12,627 bases of DNA from Physocladia obscura. Lineage: Eukaryota > Chytridiomycota > Chytridiomycetes > Chytridiales > Chytriomycetaceae. Both the position numbers and the translations under genes were made by a program. Every line of letters begins with the position of its first letter. Position 1 is the first letter of the stretch. The notes under the pieces were generated by a model. That model had not been told where the DNA came from. It ran no database searches and saw only the letters and a program-made list of their open reading frames with translations. The DNA lies in contig JADGJH010000996.1 of assembly GCA_027596945.1 (NCBI GenBank), forward strand, positions 1 through 12,627, read 5' to 3'. Shown in pieces: positions 1-8,413 of this stretch.

Positions 1-58
1 TGTTTTTTTTGCTTTTTTCTGTTTCTTGAATTTAAATACTCGTATTAAATACATACAG
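1..58 (+). other. Intron (3' part) of the transporter gene
   Basis: T-rich sequence ending in TACATACAG. The exon that follows (from 59) has two bases completing a split codon and then reads GTA TCA ATA in the transporter frame. A second acceptor-like site at 117-118 (CTTGACAG) is not needed, because the frame upstream of it encodes family-like residues (VPWALSIPFL). Confidence 0.65.
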
Positions 59-3000
59 GAGTATCAATATTTTTAACATATGGCGTTCCCTGGGCGTTAT
101 CAATTCCTTTCTTGACAGGCAATTACCTGTTGAATATTAACGTTTGGGGAAGCTTAATATTCGTTTCATCCGCCAATTTCGTTGTCCCTCTACTGATTTA
201 CCTGAAAGCTATATGGTTTAGACAGGCTTATAATCAAAGAAGATGTGAGTTCACTTTATTTTGTGTTATTTTTTTTTCAGTTTTAATTTTTAACTTCGTG
301 TTCTCGGAATGCCTTGATTTAGATTTAACTAAAAAGCAGCGTGATTTGCTGAAAATCATCCATGGTACATCAGCAGTCCGCGAAAATACTCCCACAGTAC
401 GGCGAGATAGCAGCCCCAACGGCGGTGGAAGGCACACCACAGGAAGTACATCTTTGCCGCACACTGCTGACGGTGTATCAACATACACTAGTGACGGAGG
501 TATTGGCAATAATACACGAATATTCAAAGTAAATAGTGGCAGTTCCGATACAATTGTGACACGTGGAAATGAAGACGAAAAAGTGCTTGTAGTGGGACTG
601 AAAAGCTTGGTGGATGTAAATATATCCAATTCGTCGTTGCAAAGAGCGTCACAAACCACAAATGTGACTGCAGCAGTGGGACCTCCGATTATCCCTGTTG
701 TTGTGCTGCATGCAGTCAATGATGACGCAGCTGGCATGACATCCAGTGGTAGCAGTGGTGCAGAAAGTAGTTGGCAAATCTCTGGGAACGTGACGGATGC
801 AGATCTTGGCACAGCAGTTGCTACAGTGAAAAATGAAAGCGCGACTATTTTGAATTCTAGAGGTGTTTTGTCGCAGCCACTATTCTCGTCGCCACTGCCA
901 TCACCATCTGTTGAAAATGATGGTGTGTCACCGGCGTTTCTATTTCCACTCCCAGCAGCGACTATATCTACGCTCTTGGTACAAGTATCCCTCCAACAAC
1001 AACAACAACGAGAGCAAGAAGGAAATCTTTCTCCAAAAACTCCTGTTTTTGTTTCTCCTGTGCTATCGTCTGGTAGTTCAACGGCATCACCACTTATAAA
1101 TGGACATTCTGTTGTTTCGCCTGTGGTCAGTGGAGGCGGTGCCGAAGATTCTCATTACGATCTTGGTTTGGGAAGCTCAGGGTTTCTTATTGTCCCAGGA
1201 TCAATCGCGCCTTTAGTTAACCGTAAAAGCCCTACAGTCAGCGATATTTCAGGAAATCCTACAAGTAGCTCTGGAGATACTGGAAGTGGCGGCGGTAGTG
1301 GCGGTATCGAGTTAGTGCAACAACCGCGTTTGAATAGCGGTCTGAGTATTTCTGGATCAAATCTTCAGCTTGGGGTACCTGTAGCTCCACAAAAGAAAAA
1401 AGTATCACTTGTTCTACCCAGTGATGGAGGAGACAGTGGTGGCGGTGGTGGCGGCGGAAATTGTGAGCATTTCGGGGAAATTTCTAGTGTTGGAGGAGGC
1501 GGCGGAATATCCCCTGCGGCTGTTGCTCGTAGTTCGAGTTTTTATAGCATTTTTGGTGGGAGTGGCCTTACTTCGCCGGTGGTCCGAGCAGCTGGATTGA
1601 AACTGGGACTTACAGAATCTATGGCATCGCTTACATCGCGCATGAATCTCCCTGACGAACTGCTTGATTTGGATCTGGAGCAAGAGAAATATCTTCTTGA
1701 GGACGTTCCTGATCCTGATAACGATGATGATTCTGATGTTGATGACAATAACGATGATGGTTATGAAGATCATAACATTGGTATTGATGGATATGGTGGC
1801 GAAAATAGCGACAGAGGTGATGAAGTTACAAGGTTCCATCAACTGGAAATTTTTGATGATGGAAGGCGTCACGATAACAGAGGAGACAGGGAACTGGATG
1901 TTGCCCGGCAAGGTCATGGAAGAGGGAGCGATGCGTACTTTGATGGTGGCGACATGAACAATGCAGTTCTAGTACATCGGAGGAATCCTGCAAATAGCCG
2001 GCAGGCTTCGTGGGGATTCATACATCATGGACAATTGCCTTGGCAGCGAAGACCAAGCCATATTGATGTCTTACCGATCGCTCGAAATTCAATGCAAAAT
2101 ACATGGGAATCAACGCCAGATATATTTCCCGGTGGAAAAAATGGCGGAAACTGGTGGAACAGCATCAAAAATCTGAAGTCGCCGTTTTCCGCAAATATGG
2201 TTGATGTACCACTTTCTTCTGCCGAAGATGGCTGTGGCGTCGTCGATGGCGGCGTCGGCGGCGGAAGCAGCACCAACAAATCCCCAACAAAATCGATCAT
2301 TAATTCGCGCAAACAGTCGCGGGAATATTCGACAAGTCATGAACAGGTTAGTAGTAGGGCACAGCCCCGAGCAAGTTTCTATGAAAATCCTCCTGGACTT
2401 GGAGTTTTGAACAACGCCGACTCAAAGAATACTGCAACTGGGACAGGTCCTGTCGGAACGACAAAGCGGTTGTCTTTTCAAGCAACTCCTACCACTATAC
2501 CGAGGCTTGTGATAGCAAGTGCGAGTGCGGAAACAGCTATAGTTTATGGAACTGCCAGTTTGTTTCCAAAAGACGAGAAAATGTTGGGCGTTAGCAGCAT
2601 TGGCGGCGGCTTACTGCAATCGCAGGTTTGCGAGTCTCCAGTATCTGATTCAGAACAGAAAGTGAGCATTGATCAAGAGGAAACAAAAGTTTCACCGGTG
2701 TCTGTCGTTCCTCCGCCTTCGTCTATTCCTCATGAACGAACAACTGCGATACCTTCAGTGTTGATAAAGATTGGCCGACCAATGGCAGTAGTTTCGAATG
2801 AAGAAAAGCATCATGAAAGGCCAATGATGTTACCTCATATTGGAGAATCTATCTATGAGTCATCGGGAATCAATAGTAATAACAATAACGGTCAAGCTTC
2901 TGTTGCAACTTATGGCGAAAATAATATGAATAGTGGTGGTTTGGGTGGTGGTAACAACATTATGAAAAACCAAACTACTATGACACCACCGCCACCAAAA

Positions 3001-4300
3001 ACGATTTCCCCAAACAATATTCGACCATTGGAAATTCTTCTTGACTCTGCTGGTCTTCTTGATTCTGCTGGACCTTTTGACTCATTACGTGACACAGCAG
3101 TAACACAGGCCATGGATTTCGCTGAAAACGTTGAAGCTGGTGTTGCAGTAATAAAACACCCAGATAGCAATATAATCACTACCTCCACTACTAACGTTGA
3201 AAACGGTAGCGGTAGTGACGTGCCTTTCCTGGTGTCCTCTGAATCGACGATAACAACCAGTATGCGGCAAAATACTATAGAGTCAACTGGACGACGACGA
3301 CATATTGACAGTAATGACGATGAAATAACTGTTGTTCCGGAAACCGTTGCATCCAAGAAAACGCATGGACGACAGCAAATATTTGAAGAAAATGATTTTG
3401 AAGTAAATGCAAGTGGCGGTGATAAGGATGGTGAGTTTTTGGTTAGTATGGGAGTTGGATTTGAAAAGGGGGAATTTATTGAGGATGGTGGAGCAGCGAA
3501 AAAAAACAGGCGGAAGACCGATATTTTTTTTTGGCGTAGGATTTTCGGACAGTTATGGTGGAAGACTGGCAAAGGTGATGCCGAAAACTTTTTGGCCTCA
3601 GACGAGCAACAGTCACATAATTATTCATCGACAACAACGGTGGCTAAACATCGATTAAGGAGTAATGGAGGTAACAGAAGGGGTAATGGTAATGGTGATG
3701 GTAATAGTAATGATGGTTATGGTCGCGGTGGTGATGATGATGACCAAGCTTCAAGCATTGATGGAGATAATTCGCATAGAGATTCGCGATCTTCTTTAGC
3801 CGCCGGAGATAACCACACGGCAACAATGTTACGGGTGCCAAAACGTTTTTTGACGATTAATTCGGCAGTGAGTTTCTTATTTTTTTTTCCTTTTCATATT
3901 ATTTTCGAATGTTCAAAAATATTTTTGATGTTAGTTAACTTGTTTCAACCAGATTGCACAAGAAAGCTATCAACAGGCGGTTCGATATGTTGCAAGGCAA
4001 ACAAGCAGTGAAGTGAACCGGCATAGAAACAGTTTTGGGTTAGTAGGAGGAGGAGGAGATGGCGAGAGAGGCGGAACAGAAGGGGCCAATATGAATGGAC
4101 GGACGCGGACGGGAAGTATTGCAACATCAGCGCGACGGACAGTGACAACACGCAGTGGGGCTGTGAAAGTCAAGCCACTGAAGGTGTTTCGGTCGATACC
4201 CAAGAAGTTTCCGATCAAGCCTAAGACGCTGGCAATAATGTGTCTAGCGGTGACGGTGGTGACAGCAATCGCAAACATTCTAGCGAATGTGTTGACTTGA
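59..4300 (+). CDS. AAAP-family amino-acid transporter, 3' part, with a giant loop before the last membrane helix (5' end outside window)
   Basis: Exons 59-244, 323-3867 and 3953-4300 join in one frame. About 1,358 residues are encoded here and the N-terminal part is missing. Residues 1-48, counted from the codon at 61, read as the end of an AAAP/Aa_trans transporter (TM9-10 region): VPWALSIPFLTG, then NVWGSLIFVSSANFVVPLLI, a hydrophobic helix ending in YLK. The family pattern continues as YNQRR, LTKKQRDLLK. Next come about 1,285 polar residues rich in Gly, Ser, Asn and Asp with no domain I recognise. The C-terminus has a basic Pro-containing stretch (FRSIPKKFPIKPK) and a last hydrophobic helix (TLAIMCLAVTVV..., about 4223-4290), fitting the family's TM11. 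Known for the family: 11 helices, proton- or sodium-coupled amino-acid transport, with the TM10-11 loop in the cytosol. Family assignment rests on two or three segments only. Whether it works at the vacuole or the plasma membrane cannot be told. Confidence 0.7.
245..322 (+). other. Intron in the transporter gene
   Basis: Donor GTGAGT, a TTTTTAAC branch-like site, acceptor GATTTAG. The 78 nt are stop-free and a multiple of three. Removal joins YNQRR to YLTKKQRDLL, the continuity expected in the family. An alternative acceptor at 279-280 after an eight-T tract would give a 36-nt intron, also in frame, adding 14 mostly hydrophobic residues. Confidence 0.65.
994..1008 (+). repeat. Coding (CAA)5 repeat
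   Basis: Five CAA codons giving a Gln run in the large loop of the transporter. Confidence 0.9.
1711..1770 (+). repeat. Asp/Asn-rich GAT/AAC tract in the transporter loop
   Basis: Twenty codons, mostly GAT, GAC and AAC, giving a strongly acidic stretch (DPDNDDDSDVDD...). A second Gly/Asn/Asp tract made of GGT, AAT and GAT codons lies at about 3661-3745. Confidence 0.8.
3868..3952 (+). other. Intron before the last transporter helix
   Basis: Donor GCA/GTGAGT, T-rich tract, TTAGTTAAC branch-like site, acceptor CAACCAG. The length of 85 nt is not a multiple of three. Without splicing the frame stops at 4009-4011. With splicing it continues to 4300 and gains the terminal hydrophobic helix. Confidence 0.85.
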
Positions 4301-4301
4301 T

Positions 4302-4307
4302 AATAAA
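4302..4307 (+). terminator. AATAAA poly(A)-signal-like hexamer after the transporter stop
   Basis: AATAAA begins 2 nt after the TGA at 4298-4300 and is followed by an A/G-rich run. If it is used, cleavage would fall inside the first exon of the next gene. The hexamer may also be chance in A-rich DNA. Confidence 0.35.
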
Positions 4308-4335
4308 AAGAAAAGAAAAGAAACGAAACAAATCA

Positions 4336-7300
4336 ATGGTTGGAGAAGTCGGCGTATTCCAACTGCGGCAGCTGCCCGCAACAGTGTCGGCCGGCACGAT
4401 GCTGCGGTGCTGGGTGGAGATGCACATGCTGGCGGTCAAGGGCGCCAAGGCCGAGGACGATCTGACGCTGGAGCTGGTGTGCGTGGCTACATGTCACACC
4501 AGTGCTGGCGTCGAGGCCCGGGAAGACGTGTGGCCGGAGGGCCGCGTGCGTCGCATCCTGGCGCCGTACAAGGATGGCAATCAGGCAAAAGTAAGTTAAC
4601 CGTCTATGCGTTCGTGCGTCCGGCAGGCTAATCTGCGTTTGCTCGATATACAACCCAAAACACAGCTCTTTGAAAAGGGCACCCACTCCTTCAACGTCCA
4701 TGTCGATGTGCCCGACGACTGTTTTCCGTCCGTCGATAAGGCTATTGCCGTCCAGAATGGAGTGCGCGCGGAGTTCTCTATCGAGTACTTTATCCGCTGC
4801 TCCTTCCCGTCGCGCGACAACCCCTTCTCGCTCGATCACCCCATATCCATCGTCCAGCTGCCGTTGTCTGTGCGCATGTTGAGTCCACTGCTGATGCAGG
4901 ATAGGTGCAGTATTCTCCAATTATCTAACATATATCAACAAGGTTCAATATGACATGCCACACATTTGTTGAACCTTTGTTCCTTGCCAAAACAAAATTC
5001 TCATTAATCATCCCCCAATCAAAATATATCAGTAATAATAATAATAAATTAGATCTCCGCTCGGAATCTCAGTTTCTGTTCGTGCCAATCGTGAGCAATG
5101 GCACGCTGAAAAGCCGCAGACTCTCTTTTACTCCTTCCGCTCCCCTTCGAAATCCGACGTGCCTACTATTCTGATTGAAATAATTCAAAAACTGGCTCTG
5201 CCTGCCGCAACATACTCGGCAACTGCCGAAAACAGACCAGAAGAAGCCAATCTTCCAAAGGTTGAGTATGAAAACGTTGTTGCTACTTTTCCACTCCCAC
5301 CAGCTCCAGCAAACTCTGTTTCGAATTACACAATCAAACTTTATCCTGTTCCGTATTTGGCGCCCTCAATGTATCTAGGTCCAATTGATGTTGACTATGT
5401 CATTCGTGTTGTTGCCGTATTTCCTCCTTCGGGTGGTTTGTTTCATTTTTAATACTATAATTTTTCACATTTAGTAAAAGCATAAAACAGGTGCAAATGG
5501 AATTGTGGAATTTCTTGCAACAACACCCTTGAATTTCCTTCCTGCATCTCAAGAACTGGACATTGCTGTTGATTTCGATGATATCGATCCGACATTGCCT
5601 ACGGATGGCTCCGCCAACGAAGTCCCGATCATAATGGTTCCTCCTGCGATTCCAGGAGTCCCGCTTCAAATTCCTCAACTGCCGCAACAAGCAATTCATC
5701 CATCGCAGCGGCAATTTCAAAGCCCTCCGCAGCAAACACAAAGTAAACTGCAGTTCTCGAGCCCACCGCCACCTTCACCAGCACAAAGCCAACTAGCGCC
5801 TGTGCATCAAAACAACGCTGCCCCCCATTCGCGTTCACCTTCACCTTCAGAAGTTCAAAATGGAAAAGTTGCTAATTTAGTCAATCAATTTTCTTCAAAC
5901 ACTGCACATCCTGTTGCTCCGCCTCCTCTACTAGCGCAAGCGTTGCATCATCCTCCTCAACAGCACACCCAGAAACAGCAAGTGCAACAACACTCTCAAC
6001 AACATCAGCCCACTAAGACACATAATTCGCAACAGTCATCCCAACATCCTCCTGATTCTTTGGAGGCGCGATTGAAACGATCCGAAGCTTCCAAAGATGT
6101 GGCGAAAGGAGATGAATACGATCTTCCTTCATATTCAGAGCAAACGGAAAATGTTGTTGCGAATATTGCGACGGTTATTCCTGGTGCATACCCAAAGCCA
6201 CCGCCACCAGCCGCAACGAATGCAAAAGCCTACGTACCACAGCAATCTCAAGTTCCAGCCGGAGTCATCGATAATTCGATCAGTGGCATTGCAGCGGTAG
6301 CAGCGATTTTGACGCCAGACCAACAACGACTAAAAATGCAGCAAGAAGAGCTTGAACGAATCAAAACTGAACGAGAAAATCTTGCCAAAGAAGCAGAACA
6401 TTTACGTGAGCAAGAGCGGCTGCGGTTGGAAGCAGAAGCCGAAGAGAAACGAAAACGTGAAGAGGAAGCTGCTGCAGCTGAGCGGGCAAAAATTGAGGCG
6501 GCAAAGCACGCAGAAATGGTCAAGATTTTGGAAGAAAAGAAGCGGCTTGAGGAAGAAAAGAAGGCTTTGGAAGACGCCGAGAGGGCGCGTATTGAAGCTG
6601 AAAAACAGGCTATTGAGCGGGCAGAAAGATTGAAGGCTGAAGAGGAAGCAAGACGGATTGAAGAAGAGCGGCAAAAGGCTGAGGAGGCTGAGAAGAAACG
6701 CATTGAGGCTGAAGCGAAGAGATTGGAAGCCGAGAGACTGAAGGCTGAAGAAGCTAAGCGGATTGAAGATGAGAAGCGACGTGCAGAGGATGAACGAATC
6801 GAAGCGCTGCGTCAAAAAACAAATGAGGCTCGTCGGCAATTAGAACTTGGTAAGCAGGAATTGGAGGAGCAGGAACAACTGCGTCAATTGGAAGAGCAGT
6901 TGGAAGAACTGAAACGAGAAAAACAAATTGCGGCCGAAAAAATTGCTGCTGCAAAGGCACTGGAAGATCAGCGCCGTCAAGCTGAAATCGATCGTTTGAA
7001 GAGAGATGCTGAAATTCAAGCTGAAAAGATAAAACTTCAGGCGGAATTGCAATTCGCGAAAGAACGTGCCGAAAATGAAAAATTGAGGGAGGAAATTGAA
7101 CGGCTCAAGGCAAGTAAAGCCGCGCCAGCTGCTCAAGTACATTCTCTTGGGAATATTTCTAATGCTTCTTCGAAAACTGTAACGACGCCAGCCCCTCCAC
7201 TTCCTGAAAAAGATGATTACGCACAAGAAGACGATGAAGAACCTTTGCAGCAACGCCGTGCAGTTGGACAATTTTATAAAGCCGTTGGCTTGGTTCGGGA

Positions 7301-8117
7301 GCAAACGCGAAGCGCAAAACCAACCGCGCCTGCGTCGAACAAACCGGTTACATCTGTTTCTGCACCTGTGGCAAAAAAATCGGATCATGGCCCCTCGTCG
7401 TTGTCGTCCGCTTCATCTCCAAATGAATCGCAAATGAAAGCTGCATACAACTCTGCACTCGAATCATACCGAAATCGACTTTTCACCCATCTTTCAATTT
7501 CGGGAACTCCAATTGCTGGACGCGAACAAACTGTTGCGAGAAATGATGAATTAATGGCGGCGGCTAAACTGCTTAATAAGGGCGGCTCGAAAGGCACAAC
7601 AATGCTGAGCTCTCTTGAGGTAAATTTATTCGCATATTTTTTTTTTCTTTGTGAAAGATATTCAAGAAATAATAAGGCCGAAATGCGTGTTATTGAGTCT
7701 GAAATTCTGGAAGATTACGAGAATGGACTATTTCAGCAAAACAAGGAAAAGATACTTGACTTAAAAGAAACATTCCGTGCAATGTTCGACGCTGGAATGA
7801 TCACAAGTGTCAAAGAACTCAATGAAGAATGCAAAGGTGCGCTTGAAGGAATCAAGGTTGAGGGGGATGTGAGTGGAAGAGTATATGAGAGGACAAAAGC
7901 CGCGTTTGAAGAGTCTGTTAAAACTCCTCTCATGAGACTGGTTCTGCAACGCGAGAAAAACAGCGGCAGTTCAAGTACTACTACTACTACTGGTGGTGGT
8001 GGTGGTGGTGGTAGCCGTCCTGAAAAATGTAAACGAGCCCAATGCCAAAATCCGAGAGCAATGGGTAAACAATTTTGTTCCCTCAATTGTGAGCGTCTGG
8101 CTGCTTATGGGCAGTGA
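4336..8117 (+). CDS. Alpha-arrestin-like protein with Pro/Gln-rich linker, long charged helix and C-terminal Cys4 knuckle
   Basis: Six exons (4336-4590, 4627-4904, 4943-5081, 5120-5432, 5491-7619, 7677-8117) give 1,184 residues. The ATG at 4336 puts GVFQLRQL, a typical first arrestin strand, near the N-terminus. The N-lobe (about 1-165) includes QLFEKGTHSFNVHVDVPDDC and GVRAEFSIEYFIRC, like the arrestin F..G...F.F....P and Y.I.C patterns. The C-lobe (about 190-345) includes DVPTILIEIIQK and VPYLAPSMYLGPIDVDYVIR, like the ARRDC 'PP..PS......I.V.Y.' strand pair. Residues 345-600 are Pro/Gln-rich with an LPSY motif at 540-543. Residues 605-870 are almost entirely Glu/Lys/Arg/Ala: a coiled coil or single alpha-helix. 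A low-complexity stretch leads to cysteines 1156, 1161, 1172 and 1176 (C-X4-C-X10-C-X3-C). Known for alpha-arrestins: adaptors for NEDD4/Rsp5 ligases on membrane cargo. The arrestin call rests on strand patterns. I know no named protein with this domain order. Confidence 0.65.
4591..4626 (+). other. 36-nt intron in the arrestin-like gene
   Basis: Donor GTAAGT, TTAAC branch-like site, acceptor CCGGCAG. The intron is phase 0 and 36 nt long. It holds an in-frame TAA three codons in, so it must be removed for the upstream and downstream halves of the arrestin N-lobe to join (GNQAK to ANLRLLD). Confidence 0.85.
4905..4942 (+). other. 38-nt intron in the arrestin-like gene
   Basis: Donor TAG/GTGCAG, a clear TCTAACA branch-like site, acceptor ATCAACAAG. 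Reading through would hit TGA at 4951. Splicing forms a split Arg codon and continues as FNMTCHTF. Confidence 0.75.
5082..5119 (+). other. 38-nt intron with tandem donor in the arrestin-like gene
   Basis: A frame change is required between the exon holding SESQFLF and the one holding YSFRSPSKSDVPTILIEI. The acceptor is GCCGCAG at 5118-5119. Two donors lie 9 nt apart, 5082 (GTGCCA) and 5091 (GTGAGC), and both restore the frame. The first gives 38 nt, in line with the neighbouring introns; the second gives only 29 nt. I favour the first. Confidence 0.6.
5433..5490 (+). other. 58-nt intron in the arrestin-like gene
   Basis: Donor TCGG/GTGGTT, T-rich middle, acceptor CATAAAACAG. Read-through meets a stop at 5450-5452. 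Splicing gives PPSG-ANGIVEF and links the arrestin C-lobe to the long downstream reading frame. This is the junction that makes arrestin and coiled coil one protein. Confidence 0.75.
7620..7676 (+). other. Possible 57-nt intron near the 3' end of the arrestin-like gene
   Basis: Donor CTTGAG/GTAAAT, then a ten-T run, acceptor AATAAG. The 57 nt are in frame and stop-free, so retention is also possible and would add 19 residues (VNLFAYFFFLC...) with a hydrophobic patch unlike the surroundings. The closer acceptor at 7656-7657 leads to a stop at once. Splicing is favoured by the T-rich content. Confidence 0.5.
7977..8012 (+). repeat. Coding trinucleotide repeat (ACT)5(GGT)7
   Basis: Five ACT units followed directly by seven GGT units, in frame, encoding a Thr run then a Gly run. 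It forms a flexible linker just before the Cys4 knuckle of the arrestin-like protein. Confidence 0.9.
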
Positions 8118-8251
8118 TGTTATCTGTTTTTTTGTTTTTTTTCTTTTGTTTGTGTGTTCTTTGAAAAAATCTTTTAATTGAACAAAGAAAGGCGGGTAAT
8201 TTTTAGTTTTTTATTCATGACTGTTATTTTCTTACCTCTGTTTTTTTTTAT

Positions 8252-8258
8252 TATAAAA
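8252..8258 (+). promoter_or_regulatory. TATAAAA, possible TATA box for the glycosyltransferase gene
   Basis: TATAAAA in the only sizeable intergenic gap, 156 nt before the ATG at 8414. The surroundings are AT-rich, so a chance match is quite possible. Confidence 0.25.
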
Positions 8259-8278
8259 TTTTTTTGTTGAAGTTTGTC

Positions 8279-8284
8279 AATAAA
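8279..8284 (+). terminator. AATAAA, possible poly(A) signal of the arrestin-like gene
   Basis: AATAAA lies 162 nt after the stop codon at 8115-8117. It is the first exact hexamer on this strand after that stop, consistent with a 3' UTR of about 180 nt. It lies downstream of the TATA-like site, so the two transcription units may overlap slightly. Confidence 0.4.
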
Positions 8285-8413
8285 GTTCAAAATTGTTTGA
8301 CTTATAATTCCAAAACAAAAAAGCAACCACCATTGCTTTGTCGATTTATAAGAAGGCAGTTTCACCAACTCGACTTGTTTTTTGCAGTCTCATTTTTAAT
8401 TTTTCGAATCGCG

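Larger units (their letters stand above)
8118..8413 (+). other. Intergenic stretch between arrestin-like and glycosyltransferase genes
   Basis: T-rich, no supportable coding content. It must hold the 3' UTR of the arrestin-like gene and the promoter and 5' UTR of the glycosyltransferase. A T-rich acceptor-like site (GTTTTTTGCAG, ending 8387) could belong to a 5' UTR intron, but no donor can be fixed from sequence alone. Confidence 0.6.

Noticed and set aside
112..118. TTG at 112 as a start, or CTTGACAG as a splice acceptor, for the transporter
   Set aside because: The frame is open upstream to the acceptor at 57-58 and encodes family-like residues, so this is internal coding sequence.
2910..3572. 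Long minus-strand open frame (220 residues) opposite the transporter loop
   Set aside because: It is opposite a low-complexity exon whose codon use keeps the reverse frame open. The composition is repetitive Pro/Ser/Val with no motif and no splice context.
4333..4920. Minus-strand open frame (195 residues) opposite arrestin exons 1-2
   Set aside because: GC-rich DNA lowers stop frequency. It spans the plus-strand introns and has no recognisable domain, while the plus strand reads as an arrestin lobe.
6248..7388. Several minus-strand open frames opposite the charged helix
   Set aside because: Ser/Phe/Leu-rich mirror images of Glu/Lys/Ala codons.
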